The position numbers and the translations under genes are program-made. The notes under the pieces were generated by a model. That model was given only the letters and a program-made list of their open reading frames with translations. It searched no databases and had not been told where the DNA came from. Below, piece by piece: positions 33,596-43,682 of a DNA stretch of 59,595 bases. The DNA comes from an uncultured Bacteroidales bacterium (GTDB taxonomy: Bacteria > Bacteroidota > Bacteroidia > Bacteroidales > Muribaculaceae). How positions within the stretch are numbered: position 1 is the stretch's first letter; every line of letters begins with the position of its first letter. The DNA is taken from the NCBI GenBank assembly GCA_902774055.1, contig CACYGX010000016.1, positions 1-59,595 on the forward strand, in the 5' to 3' direction.

Positions 33596-35845
33596 TTACT
33601 CTGCAGGATCCCAATTCACGTTCCAGATAGATGCACGGTCCTTGTTGCCAGTTGCATTGGACGGGCACAGGTTGGTGAACTCGATGGTGAAGTCACCATT
33701 GATGGAGCAACTCTCCTCGAAGCTGTAAGCATGCTTCTGGGTCACATCGCTGTTGTTGATCGTCCAAGTCTTGACCACGTTGCCGTTCTGCTTCACGTCA
33801 ACACGGAAGGCGAGCAACTTGCCCGAATAGGCTGATCCGTAGCTGAAGCGCAACTTTGACATGCCACCCTTGAGCGTTGGCGAAACAATCGTACCAATGC
33901 TGGAGGTACCGCCATTCATGGTCGGAGCCTTGGCATAAACGGTGGTGGAGCCCAATGCATAACCGATGAAGGCAAACACAGGGTTACCATCTGAAGCGCC
34001 ACCCTCGAGCAGGGTGCAGTTGTTAGCCTTCCAGCCTGCATTGGAGGTGTAGTTGCCCAATGTGGTTGTGTGGGCGGGCATTGTCTCAAAGTCGGATGCC
34101 GATGCAGCAGGGGGGGTGCTGCCACCCATGCCGAACATCACGTCGTCGATACACCAGGTTCCTACACAAGTTGACGCATCACCTTTGTAGTTAAAGCCGA
34201 TGTAATATTCACCATCAGCCCACTGGCTCAAATCAATATCACCCGATGAAGTCCAGGGACTATAACCGCTTGAGGGAATCGAGGGCAGAATAGGATTCAG
34301 TTTTGCCTTGACAGTCGCGGTGCTGGGATCATTGCTATTGAGGACATAAACTTCGATGTTCTTCTTGGTGCCAGACGCTACCTCAGAAGTGAAAGACAAG
34401 ATCTTGCTTGTGGCATTCTTGATATCAAGCTTGGGTGTGATCAACCATGCATCAACAGGAGATGTTCCCTTGCTATTAAAGAACTCAGCGCAGAAGGTAT
34501 TAGGATTGTTCTTGGGATATGCATAGTAAATCCAATCTACTGAACCCTCCAAGGTCACAACAGACCAAGTCTCGGGAATACGGGTGTCAAAGGTCTCATT
34601 CAGCGAGGTAACAGCTTTCTCGGGATAAGGATAAGGCAATACATACTCATCGGTAGAGCCACCGTTTCCAATAATTCCAGGAACGCCATAGGTATCCTTG
34701 TTGGTAGCGATTTGACCCTTTACCTTAAATATACCCTTGTAATAGAACGCATTATCCTTCAGGTTGGCCTGCTCACGGAATCTTGAATTCTGAGGCAGGG
34801 GCACAATCAGACACTTGGTGTAGTCCTTGCAGTTGGGATCATCGGCAAGCACGAGCGTGAGCGGCAGCTCAGTGGGAGCACCCCATTCAATGTCGGCATT
34901 GCTGGAGACTGTGGTCTTCTCGGAAGCTACAGCACCCACGGCATAACCCATAACCCATCCTTTGGCACCCATGTTTGACGGGTTAATCGCCTCGGCAATG
35001 GTGTAGGGGTTGTTCTTGGTACCAGTCTTGCCGGCTCCAATCACGTCATTGATATCACGCAGACTAAGTTGCCAGGTCGTGTTGTAGTAGCCAAGAAGGC
35101 CTATAATATCCACCTCGCCATCAGGCAAAATTTCGGCACGGAAGTCAGCATAGTTGCTGTTACGCACCGTGAGGCTGACACCATTGGCATCTGTCACCAA
35201 ACGATCGGTAGTTTTACTTGCCTCGGAATATGTGTTCACACCATTGGCGTCATTAAAGGTTACACCATTGATGCGAATCAGACGGCCTTGATATTTCTTC
35301 AAGGTCTCGGCATCGGACTTACCCATGAAGTCACTGAGGTTGACCTCGAGAGTATCAATCTTGCTCAATGCGGGCAATCCATTGAGTTCAATCATCGATT
35401 CCCAATTTGCTTGGGGAATGAAAGTGGTACCTGAACCCGTTTCGCTAGGATAACCCATCTGCATCAATCCATGGTACTTGCCCACATAGGTATCTTTTAA
35501 GAGAATGACTATCTCCTGTCCAATACGGTAATTGTTGTACAAACTTGTCTGGCCAATGGCGATAGGCATACCAACGCCAGACTCATCCATGATGTAAAGA
35601 TACTTGTAGATATTGCCACTCTCGTCGCTACTGGTCACCCAACCATGGATGATCTCGTCCTCGGTAATCTGCGTAACATAGTTATCAGTAGATTGCCAGT
35701 ACTTTTCTTTAAATTCAGCGATGGTCATGTTGGCATGGTGCTCGGCAGTAGGAATCACCATAGGCGGCTGGTCAAACTCATCACTGCAAGCGGCGGTGAA
35801 CACCAACAGAAGCATCAGGCTGAGATAATAATTAAAACGTTTCAT
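33596..35845 (-). CDS. DUF5689 / choice-of-anchor J lipoprotein
   Basis: 749 residues. Lipoprotein signal with LVFTAAC (Cys20). The N-terminal ~250 residues fit DUF5689 (OB-fold-like: IIHGWVTSSDESGNIYKYL, GRLIRINGVTF). Two jelly-roll choice-of-anchor J type modules follow (DAWLITPKLDIKNATSKIL, GTWCIDDVMFG, and WKANNCTLLEGG). Probably a surface-exposed lipoprotein partner of the receptor encoded 63 bases upstream. Binding target unknown. Confidence 0.85.
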   Translation of the reverse strand: MKRFNYYLSLMLLLVFTAACSDEFDQPPMVIPTAEHHANMTIAEFKEKYWQSTDNYVTQITEDEIIHGWVTSSDESGNIYKYLYIMDESGVGMPIAIGQTSLYNNYRIGQEIVILLKDTYVGKYHGLMQMGYPSETGSGTTFIPQANWESMIELNGLPALSKIDTLEVNLSDFMGKSDAETLKKYQGRLIRINGVTFNDANGVNTYSEASKTTDRLVTDANGVSLTVRNSNYADFRAEILPDGEVDIIGLLGYYNTTWQLSLRDINDVIGAGKTGTKNNPYTIAEAINPSNMGAKGWVMGYAVGAVASEKTTVSSNADIEWGAPTELPLTLVLADDPNCKDYTKCLIVPLPQNSRFREQANLKDNAFYYKGIFKVKGQIATNKDTYGVPGIIGNGGSTDEYVLPYPYPEKAVTSLNETFDTRIPETWSVVTLEGSVDWIYYAYPKNNPNTFCAEFFNSKGTSPVDAWLITPKLDIKNATSKILSFTSEVASGTKKNIEVYVLNSNDPSTATVKAKLNPILPSIPSSGYSPWTSSGDIDLSQWADGEYYIGFNYKGDASTCVGTWCIDDVMFGMGGSTPPAASASDFETMPAHTTTLGNYTSNAGWKANNCTLLEGGASDGNPVFAFIGYALGSTTVYAKAPTMNGGTSSIGTIVSPTLKGGMSKLRFSYGSAYSGKLLAFRVDVKQNGNVVKTWTINNSDVTQKHAYSFEESCSINGDFTIEFTNLCPSNATGNKDRASIWNVNWDPAE

Positions 35846-35908
35846 AGTGTATTGTATTGTTTGTTTTATTAATATCTGGTTGATAGTTGAATTAAATGTG
35901 ATGAATGA

Positions 35909-38671
35909 TTAGAACTTCAGACCCAAGTTCAAGAACACCTTGAAGCCCTGTGCATAGTAGTACTTGTTGGGGAACTTGTTGGCGGTGTTGGTGATATCCT
36001 TGGTGTCGATACGACCCTGCTGATAACCACCCGTCTGGATGTTCTTGTTGTTGAGAATGTTGTTCAGGTTCAAGTTGATGTTGAACGACGCCGTGCGGTT
36101 GATGTAGATCACATGACCGATGCTAGCGTTAATCACCAGAGCCTCGTTGAGCTTCTCCTGCTGGCTGATATCCTTGATTATCTGCATGAGGTGCTCCTCG
36201 CTATCGGCCCAGGTGTACAGGGTGGGCATTATCTCATGGCGGACGGGCGAAATGTTCACATAGGAACGGTTCATCCATGCACCGTTCAGTTCAACATACC
36301 ACTGCTTGGGACCAGCCCAGTTGAATGCCAGCATGTAGCACTCTTGGGGAGATCCTGCCACATAGAAGTTCTTCAGATAAACCTGGGTGGTCACATCAGG
36401 GCTTGTACCGTTCTCAAAGCTACGGGTACCCATGGGACGGTTCTTGTACTGATAACGGGCGATATTGGCAGCTGCACTCACGGTGAGTGAGGGCGACAGC
36501 TTGTAGCTGGCGCCAAACTCGATACCCTTGTACTGCTTGCGGATGCCGGTGAGCGCGTAGTTCATGAAGGTGCTGTGAACATCGTCGTAGTAGGCCGTGC
36601 GCTCAACGTTGTCGCGCTGGTCGGTAAAGAAGGCGGTTACAATGGCCTTGAAGCTGCGGAAGTTCATCGCATAGCTCAGGTCGGCCGAGAAGATTTTCTC
36701 CACCTTCAACTCAATCACATCGTCCTTAACGCGAGGCGAGATGTAGGCATCATAGGGACGCGGAGCTTCGGTACCGTAGAAGACATGGCCCGTGAAGCTA
36801 TTGCGGCCGTCGAGTTTATAGGTAACACCAGCCTTGGCACCATAGGTCAAGAAACGGTGCGCAGTTCCCTTGCCATAGGAATTCTCGGGAGCACGTCCGT
36901 TGCGCATCTTACCATCGCGCTGGAACTGGAAATATTCACCCTTGACACTGGCAAACAACTCCCACTTGGCCAGGTTCAGCACCCACTGGTGCCACAACTG
37001 GGCCTTGGTTGTGAGGATATTGTAGTCATAACCGAAGCGGTCTCCCTTGACCACCTTTCGGTCGGGGTTTTCCATATCATTCTGGGCCATATCAGGATTC
37101 TCGGGGAAGTCACGCTCGCTGAAGTTGTCAATATCCAGCCAGTAACGTCCACCCAGCAGGTCCTTGATGGTTTTGTAGTAGGATGATAAGGTATAGTTGG
37201 CGTTAGCACCAGTCTGCATCGTCAGCTTGTTGGAGAAACGCATGTTCAGTACCGACGACAGCGCGAAACTGGACTGGTTGCTGTGACGCTTCTCAAGGAT
37301 GTAGGTTGAACCCTTCTCCATGCCTGTCTCGTCGGCTTGGACGTTGTTGATGTAGTTGGTCTGATACAGGTTGTCCCACATGATTTGGGTGTAGTCGCTC
37401 TCGCTAGCCCAGCGGTCGGTATAGAGGGCCACGGTGGGCTCATCGGTATAGTACGACGGCAAGTAGCGGTAATAATCAGGACGCGGGTCAGCAGCCTTGT
37501 GCCAGTTGAGCGCGGCCTTGCTGTAGAACGACTTGTGGTAGGCAAAACCAGTGTTCAATGACGTGTGATCATTGGGCTTCCATATCCAGTTCAAGATTGC
37601 AGTCGGGTCAAAGGATTCAACCACCTTGGAGTTGCGTTTCTTGCCATTTTGCCAACCCCAGTCGGGACTGTACATGTTATTGCCCACCAGTCGGGCACAT
37701 TCCTCATAGATGGCTGAATTGGCAGCGCGCTTGGTGGGAGCGCCAAAGGTCGTCAGCGACAACGTGTGCTTCGGGTTGAAGACCTTCTGCAATGACAGGA
37801 AGTAACCCCAGCTGTCGTAGAAGGAGCCGGGATAAACACCCTCCTTGGCATAGCGAGCCACGGCCGAAACCGTCATGGCCCAACCGTGCTTGTTCAAACC
37901 AGTAGCATGAGTCACCATACCACGCCAGCGGTAGTTACCGTTGGTGTAGGCAAGGCTCACACGGGTTCCGGGAGCATAATCAGCAGCAAAGGTCTTGATG
38001 TTATTGGCACCGCCAATACCGCCAAAGCCATAGAGATTGTCTTCCAGACCCATGCCGATGGTCTTGTTCCTAAAGGCCTGGTTCATGCCACCGGTCATCG
38101 AGTAGTTGAACGAGAAGCGGATAGCATCATTAAACGGCACGCCGTTGATGTAGGTCTCGGTCTTGTTGTTCTCATAACCACGGATGCGGAAACGGGCGGT
38201 GCTGAAGGTGTAGCTCGAAGCCTGATAGAAGGGATTGTCGGTCGCGCCACTCAACAGGGCGACTTCCTGAGTGTGACCCTCCTCGTCTTCAAGCTGCGAC
38301 TCCGACAGCGCCATGTCGGCCATAACATTGCGGAACTCCATCTCCTCGGCCGTTTCAAACGAGAGATGTTCGACCCGAATGACACCCAAATCCTCAACGA
38401 CACCGTTGATGAGGGTAACCGGTTGTGACCAGTCCTTGAAGCCGTAGCACAGGACCAAAAGGACGTCATTGCCTTGACTGGCCTCGTCAATGAGGAAGTC
38501 ACCGTTGCGACCTGTAGTCGCCACGATGCCCTGATTGTCAAGAATGACAGTAGCACCCTCCACAGGAAGGCCGTTCCTGGCGTCTAACACCACGCCATGA
38601 ACGCCCGTCTGCTGTGCCAGCATCGGCAAGGTGGTAAAGAGTGCTAATAGCAAAAACAGTTTAAGTCTCAT
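35909..38671 (-). CDS. TonB-dependent outer membrane receptor
   Basis: 920 residues. Signal peptide MRLKLFLLLALFTTLPMLA, a carboxypeptidase-regulatory-like domain (VHGVVLDARNGLPVEGATVI, ~24-100), a plug (RFRIRGYENNKTETYINGVPFND, ~160-230) and a beta-barrel ending KVFLNLGLKF with the terminal aromatic typical of BamA recognition. It would import a ligand delivered by the DUF5689 lipoprotein. It lacks the long SusC N-terminal signature and has no SusD neighbour. A consensus promoter lies at 38788-38818. Confidence 0.92.
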   Translation of the reverse strand: MRLKLFLLLALFTTLPMLAQQTGVHGVVLDARNGLPVEGATVILDNQGIVATTGRNGDFLIDEASQGNDVLLVLCYGFKDWSQPVTLINGVVEDLGVIRVEHLSFETAEEMEFRNVMADMALSESQLEDEEGHTQEVALLSGATDNPFYQASSYTFSTARFRIRGYENNKTETYINGVPFNDAIRFSFNYSMTGGMNQAFRNKTIGMGLEDNLYGFGGIGGANNIKTFAADYAPGTRVSLAYTNGNYRWRGMVTHATGLNKHGWAMTVSAVARYAKEGVYPGSFYDSWGYFLSLQKVFNPKHTLSLTTFGAPTKRAANSAIYEECARLVGNNMYSPDWGWQNGKKRNSKVVESFDPTAILNWIWKPNDHTSLNTGFAYHKSFYSKAALNWHKAADPRPDYYRYLPSYYTDEPTVALYTDRWASESDYTQIMWDNLYQTNYINNVQADETGMEKGSTYILEKRHSNQSSFALSSVLNMRFSNKLTMQTGANANYTLSSYYKTIKDLLGGRYWLDIDNFSERDFPENPDMAQNDMENPDRKVVKGDRFGYDYNILTTKAQLWHQWVLNLAKWELFASVKGEYFQFQRDGKMRNGRAPENSYGKGTAHRFLTYGAKAGVTYKLDGRNSFTGHVFYGTEAPRPYDAYISPRVKDDVIELKVEKIFSADLSYAMNFRSFKAIVTAFFTDQRDNVERTAYYDDVHSTFMNYALTGIRKQYKGIEFGASYKLSPSLTVSAAANIARYQYKNRPMGTRSFENGTSPDVTTQVYLKNFYVAGSPQECYMLAFNWAGPKQWYVELNGAWMNRSYVNISPVRHEIMPTLYTWADSEEHLMQIIKDISQQEKLNEALVINASIGHVIYINRTASFNINLNLNNILNNKNIQTGGYQQGRIDTKDITNTANKFPNKYYYAQGFKVFLNLGLKF

Positions 38672-38787
38672 AAAATTACAAATAGTATTTAAAGTTACAG
38701 ATGTTTGCTTAACAGAATGCTGACACTTTTTTAAGTTAATTTAATTAAACCCAATCAGCGGTTTTCCCTTTGAAAGGTAAATTTTGT

Positions 38788-38818
38788 CAAAAGTACAGTA
38801 TTTTTCCGACTCGTCAAA
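38788..38818 (-). promoter_or_regulatory. promoter of the TonB-receptor operon
   Basis: On the minus strand: TTTG (38815-38818), 19 bases, TACTTTTG (38788-38795), giving a ~110-base leader before ATG 38671. Confidence 0.7.
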
Positions 38819-38841
38819 GAAAATAGCATCCTTTTTTAAAA

Positions 38842-38876
38842 ATGGCATCACTCGTCATTTTTCGGAGTGATGCCAT
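38842..38876 (-). terminator. terminator after the SemiSWEET gene
   Basis: Perfect 12-bp stem ATGGCATCACTC / GAGTGATGCCAT with an 11-base loop, followed on the minus strand by TTTTTAAAAAA, 16 bases after the stop. Confidence 0.8.
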
Positions 38877-38892
38877 CGTTAAGTCTCGAGAG

Positions 38893-39186
38893 CTAACCTT
38901 TCTTGTCTTTCTTGAAATAATCGTTGTACATTTTCATGCCGAACACTATCAAGCTTGAGACAGTCGTGATCACATTGGTGATGAGTAGCGGCCAGTTGTC
39001 AGTCAACAGGCCCTGGATGGCAAAGAAGATGCTTCCCAAGCCTGTCATCAGGAAGGTGGGCAAGGCTATGCCATCGGTGTCATGGGTGCGCATCGTGTGG
39101 ATGGCCTGGGGCATATAACCCAGAATCAGGCAGATAGATGCGATGGTGCCAATGATGTTGGACGGTGAAAATAAGGTTTCAAACAT
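38893..39186 (-). CDS. SemiSWEET-family small sugar transporter
   Basis: 97 residues with three membrane helices (IIGTIASICLILGYMPQAI, ALPTFLMTGLGSIFFAIQGL, PLLITNVITTVSSLIVFGM), the SemiSWEET size. The LGYMPQ motif at ~22-27 is the PQ-loop hallmark; two chains would form the pore. It lies 36 bases after the tricorn-like gene and ends at a terminator, so it is probably the second gene of that operon. Substrate not predicted. Confidence 0.9.
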   Translation of the reverse strand: MFETLFSPSNIIGTIASICLILGYMPQAIHTMRTHDTDGIALPTFLMTGLGSIFFAIQGLLTDNWPLLITNVITTVSSLIVFGMKMYNDYFKKDKKG

Positions 39187-39222
39187 AATCTTAAAAACGT
39201 TATAGGTTATTCTCAGTGTTTC

Positions 39223-42200
39223 TTACTTCAAGCCGCACTCGCGCATGAGTTCCTCGACGGCGGCCTTGAGTTGCAGGTCCTCGCCGTTGATGACGGTCTC
39301 GGGGTTGTTGGCAATCTTGATATCGGGCTCGAGCTGCGTGTTCTCGAGGTAATTGCCCTCGGGCAACAGGTAGCCGATGATGGGGATACCGAAGATGAGC
39401 GACGAGTCTTGAAGCCTCTCCCACGACACACTGGTCATGGTGCCGGGAACGGGCATACCGACGAGTTTGCCCAACTTGTCATGGCTGTAAACCCAAGGTG
39501 TACCATGGGCGTTACTGTAGTTGGCCTCGCACTGCAACATGATGCTGGGCTTGTTCCAGCGGCGGCTGGGCATGTCACAGGCCTCGCGACCGCGCACCAC
39601 CTGGGTGAAATACTTCTTGCCGCTGAAGAGCACCTCGATATCCTCGTGCAAGCGACCACCGCCGTTAAAGCGGGTATCGATCACGATACCATCGCGCTTG
39701 TTGTACTTGCCCAACACGTCGCTATAGATGTCGCGGTAACTGGCATCGTTCATCGACTCGAGGTGGACATAGCCCAAGCGGCCGCCCGAAAGGCTGTCAA
39801 CAATATGGGCATTGCGTTTTACCCAGCGCTTGTAGAGCAGGTCGCTCAACTCGCTCTTGTTGATGGGCTTCACGACCTCCTCCCAGCGCTTGCCGGTCTT
39901 GGGGTTGTAGAGCGAGAGCAGGGTCTTCTTGCCTGCCTGGCCATTGAGGAGTTCGGTATAGTCGTTTTCCTCGTCGATGGCAGTGCCGTTGATCTTCTCG
40001 AGGATGGTTCCGGGCTTGATTTGGCTCTTGGCCTTGGCCAGCGGGCCTCCCACGATCACCTCGTCAACCTTGAGGCCCTTTCCGGTGTAGTTCCAGTCAT
40101 AGATGAGGCCCAGGTCAGAGGTGGCCTCGCCGCTGGTGGGATAGAAGCGACCGCCGGTGTGTGATGCGTTCAATTCACCTAACAGTTCGCTCAACAGGTC
40201 GGCAAAGTCATAGTTGTTGTTGATGTGGGGCAAGAACTTGCGGTAGGTTTCCACATTGGCTTTCCAGTCACATCCGTGATAATTCAGGTTGTAGAAACGT
40301 TTCTCGATTTGCTTGTCCACATGGTTGAACATGTATTCACGCTCGGCAAACAGATCCATCTTCATGTCGGCCTTGTAGTCGATTGAAGTGAGTTTGTCGC
40401 CCGACACGGTAAGTTTCTGCATCTTGCTGCCTCCCAGCACATACAAGGTCTTGCCGTCCTTGCTGGCCTGGATGTCGGCGCCACCGCCACCCATCTTGTT
40501 CAGGAGCTTGGTCTCATGCTTGCGCAGGTCCATCTTCCACAGGTCATAGCCTTTCTCGATGGCTGACAGGTAGTAGAGCGACTCGCCGTCGGGGGTAATC
40601 ATGCAGCCCGAGATATTGCTCGAGTTGGGCGTCACGCGCACGATGCGGTCCTCGATGCCGTCGAGTTCGACCTTGATTGACTTGTCGTCAGCCTTGGGCG
40701 CAGCAGCAGCGGCTTTACCTTTCTTTTTGCTCTTCTTTGCGTCCTCGGCTTTTTTCTCCTCGGCCTTCTTGGCCTCCTTCTCGGCCTCGGTCAGCAGTTC
40801 ATAGTCCTCCTTGTTGAGGTTGTAACGGTCCAGCGCTTCCTGGTTGACAAAGGCCAGGAAGACATCGTCCTGTGAGCCCCAAGAGGCATGACTGCGCATG
40901 CCGTAACGGTTGCTGCGGAACATGATGGCATTACCCTCCATCACCCAGCGGGGATCCTCGCTGATGTAGGCGCTACCCGTGATATTGGTGATAGGGCCAC
41001 CGTTGGCCGACACGATACCGATGTCAGTATAGGGGTCACGCTGGTTGCCGATGAACTCGAGGGTGAACCACTTGCCGTCGGGCGACCACGAGTAGTTGAA
41101 CTCGCCGTTGGTCTCGTACCAGGTCGAGCCGTCGGTCACCTGCGTCACCTGCTTGGTCTTGAGGTCAAGCACCTTGAGGCAGAAACGATCCTCGATGAAG
41201 GCCAGTTTCTTGCCGTCGGGAGACATACAGGGACGTGTGCGCTCTACTGTCGTCGAGGGCAGCAGGATTTCTTCCTTGATGAGGGTGGCATTGGGGAAAT
41301 TCGGGTCATCTTTGCGTTCGATGGTGGCCAGAACGAGTTCCCAGTTGCCATTACGCTCGGTGGCATAGGCCAGCGTGCGGTTATCATCGCCCCAGGATAC
41401 CCAATTCTCGGCAGCAGGGGTGTTGGTGATGCGCTTAGTTGTGTTATATTCTACTGAAGTGACAAAGACCTCGCCGCGAACCACAAAGGCGACCATCTTT
41501 CCATCGGGAGAAACGGCGGCATCGGTAGCGCCACGGGTGTGCGACATGCGCTGCACCTGGTCGCTGTCGTCATGCCACAGGGTGATGTTCACCTTGCTGG
41601 GCTGACCACCCTGACGCATGGTGTAGAGTTCACCATCCTGGGTGAAGCACAAGGTGCCATTGTCGGTGATGGAGAGGAAACGCACGGGATTGACGGTGAA
41701 GTGGGTCAAGGCCGTGAGTTGGCTGGGACGGTCGATGGGGAACGAATAGACGTTCATCGAGCCGCCATTGCGCTCACTCAGGAAATAGACGGTCTTGCCA
41801 TCGGGGCTGAGGACGGGGTTACGGTCTTCACCGCCGATATCGGTCAGGTTGGTGTGCTTGCCCGTCTTGGCGTCATAGCGCCAGATGTCGCGTGTGATGG
41901 ACGAGGTGTGGTGTTTACGCCACTCGTCCTCACCGCCCTTGCGGTCCTGATAGACGAAGTATTCGCCTGTCTTGTTCCAGGTGATATACTCGGCTGGAGT
42001 ACCCAGTTCACGTGTGGCACGTCCACCTGCAACAGGCACCTTATAGACCTCGGTCAAGCGGCCGCTAGGGAACAGCATGCTGCTGGCAGGGTCCTGTATC
42101 GAGGCGCTATAATAGACGTACTTGCCGTCGGGGCTGAAGGTCCACGGGGTCTCACCAGCGCTGTTGCGAGTCAGTTGTTTGGGCTGGCCACCAGTGGCCG

Positions 42201-42480
42201 GCATGACAAACACGTCATTGTTACCCTTGCGGTCACTGGCAAAGGCCAGCATCGTGCCGTCGGGCGACCACACAGGCATGGATTCATAACTTGACTGTGA
42301 TGTTAACTGCACAGCCTGTCCACCGCTCGAGGGCACCACATAGATGTCACCCTTGTAGCAAAATGCAATCTTGTTGCCATCAGGCGAGATGCGCGCATAA
42401 CGCATCCACAATGGCGTGTCGGCCATTGCGGTAATCGCCGTCACCATCGCAATTAAAAGGAGAATTCTCTTCATCTTCAA
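39223..42480 (-). CDS. tricorn-like S41 protease with beta-propeller and PDZ domain
   Basis: 1085 residues. Signal peptide (MKMKRILLLIAMVTAITAMA). Repeated SPDGK/WSPDG blades form the N-terminal propeller region (~25-560), then a Lys/Ala low-complexity segment (~575-610), a core domain, PDZ (DLGLIYDWNYTGKGLKVDEVI, ~800) and an S41 serine-protease region with nucleophile Ser in EANYSNAHG. Tricorn enzymes degrade short peptides; here the signal indicates periplasmic or exported action. Promoter -7 box TAAATTTG lies at 42503-42510. Confidence 0.92.
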   Translation of the reverse strand: MKMKRILLLIAMVTAITAMADTPLWMRYARISPDGNKIAFCYKGDIYVVPSSGGQAVQLTSQSSYESMPVWSPDGTMLAFASDRKGNNDVFVMPATGGQPKQLTRNSAGETPWTFSPDGKYVYYSASIQDPASSMLFPSGRLTEVYKVPVAGGRATRELGTPAEYITWNKTGEYFVYQDRKGGEDEWRKHHTSSITRDIWRYDAKTGKHTNLTDIGGEDRNPVLSPDGKTVYFLSERNGGSMNVYSFPIDRPSQLTALTHFTVNPVRFLSITDNGTLCFTQDGELYTMRQGGQPSKVNITLWHDDSDQVQRMSHTRGATDAAVSPDGKMVAFVVRGEVFVTSVEYNTTKRITNTPAAENWVSWGDDNRTLAYATERNGNWELVLATIERKDDPNFPNATLIKEEILLPSTTVERTRPCMSPDGKKLAFIEDRFCLKVLDLKTKQVTQVTDGSTWYETNGEFNYSWSPDGKWFTLEFIGNQRDPYTDIGIVSANGGPITNITGSAYISEDPRWVMEGNAIMFRSNRYGMRSHASWGSQDDVFLAFVNQEALDRYNLNKEDYELLTEAEKEAKKAEEKKAEDAKKSKKKGKAAAAAPKADDKSIKVELDGIEDRIVRVTPNSSNISGCMITPDGESLYYLSAIEKGYDLWKMDLRKHETKLLNKMGGGGADIQASKDGKTLYVLGGSKMQKLTVSGDKLTSIDYKADMKMDLFAEREYMFNHVDKQIEKRFYNLNYHGCDWKANVETYRKFLPHINNNYDFADLLSELLGELNASHTGGRFYPTSGEATSDLGLIYDWNYTGKGLKVDEVIVGGPLAKAKSQIKPGTILEKINGTAIDEENDYTELLNGQAGKKTLLSLYNPKTGKRWEEVVKPINKSELSDLLYKRWVKRNAHIVDSLSGGRLGYVHLESMNDASYRDIYSDVLGKYNKRDGIVIDTRFNGGGRLHEDIEVLFSGKKYFTQVVRGREACDMPSRRWNKPSIMLQCEANYSNAHGTPWVYSHDKLGKLVGMPVPGTMTSVSWERLQDSSLIFGIPIIGYLLPEGNYLENTQLEPDIKIANNPETVINGEDLQLKAAVEELMRECGLK

Positions 42481-42488
42481 TAAAATAA

Positions 42489-42516
42489 TTGGGTTTATGG
42501 CGCAAATTTACAAAAA
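42489..42516. repeat. 28-bp direct repeat, copy 1 (promoter of the tricorn-like gene)
   Basis: Identical to 43831-43858. It contains the minus-strand -7 box TAAATTTG (42503-42510) used by the tricorn-like gene. Confidence 0.9.
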
Positions 42517-42689
42517 AACTACTGTTTTCTTCACCTAACTCAAAAAAAAGTCAAAATTGAACTTATTGTTATAGAAAAAAGGGGCTAGGTCGCAACCTAC
42601 AACTGTATTCAACGGGCTCATCGTTCCAATCACGAAAGACCATGAAGAATGGAAGTAGCCTGGGTGTAATAAACAATACACCATTTTCA

Positions 42690-43682
42690 TTAAGACAGTT
42701 TACACGCCACAGCTAAACGATTGACTACAGGCTTTAACAGGCATGCGAAAAAATAACATATTATCACCCACACAATCCATATCAGCAACGGCCATCGTAA
42801 CTGTAAAATATACTCAGAAAACATCATGGCACCCAAAAAACCTTGAGCTAACCACATAATCATCGACTTATCACCTAATTCGGTCATAATCAGTTTTGGT
42901 ATTTCCTTGAAATCTAGATGCAAAACTAGCCACACAACTAAAGTAGCGTGAAATGGATTTAAAACAGATGTATGGATCAACCCCCTGAATGCAAAAGACG
43001 CGATTAAAAGTAGTATGATTAAGATATTCTTACCATGAAGTTGATTCCAGATAATGCTCCTGCCCGACAAAAACAATCGTGCCATCACTGCACCCACTGT
43101 TAGCCCAAATAAAGTTTGAGCCCATAGTATCACATGATAAATCCCAAAATACCATTGTAACCACAATTCAAAATAACGACTAATCAGGAATGAAGTCGAT
43201 AAATAGATAATCATTGCACCGGCAAGCGAGATGGCATTCCCCAAATAGTCAATGATGCGAAAAACCCATTTTGCTGAGAAAGTCATTAATATATATGGCA
43301 TTAAAAACCACGTAAAAAGACAATAATCCCATCGCCAACCGATAAAATTCAGAATATGCTTATCCCATGGCATTTCAAACCTTCCTGGATAAAGCCATGA
43401 GGCCAGACCGACAACAAAAATCAAGAGAACTAACCAAAAAGCTAAATACAATTTCAATGTTCTTTTAGCAAGATATTTCCATGATATTCGTCCTTGCTTA
43501 TAAGCACAATATAACCCATACCCACTCACAATCAAGAAAAAACTGATGGGATGAGAAGCATGAGAAAGTGTATCATAAAACACATTATCTAGACCTAGTA
43601 TGCCTGGTATGCTGCCAAGATGATATATAAGCATGAGTATTATTGCAACACCCTTAATTATAGCAGATTGTTCTCTTGACAT
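42690..43682 (-). CDS. acyltransferase-3 family membrane protein
   Basis: 330 residues with about ten membrane helices. The start SREQSAIIKGVAIILMLIYH carries the family His; FFLIVSGYGLYCAY follows, as in OafA/YrhL-type O-acyltransferases that acetylate cell-surface glycans. No periplasmic SGNH domain is fused. The gene is markedly AT-rich compared with its neighbours and lies between two identical 28-bp repeats, which suggests recent acquisition. The upstream repeat copy brings a -7 box ~165 bases from the ATG. Confidence 0.85.
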   Translation of the reverse strand: MSREQSAIIKGVAIILMLIYHLGSIPGILGLDNVFYDTLSHASHPISFFLIVSGYGLYCAYKQGRISWKYLAKRTLKLYLAFWLVLLIFVVGLASWLYPGRFEMPWDKHILNFIGWRWDYCLFTWFLMPYILMTFSAKWVFRIIDYLGNAISLAGAMIIYLSTSFLISRYFELWLQWYFGIYHVILWAQTLFGLTVGAVMARLFLSGRSIIWNQLHGKNILIILLLIASFAFRGLIHTSVLNPFHATLVVWLVLHLDFKEIPKLIMTELGDKSMIMWLAQGFLGAMMFSEYILQLRWPLLIWIVWVIICYFFACLLKPVVNRLAVACKLS

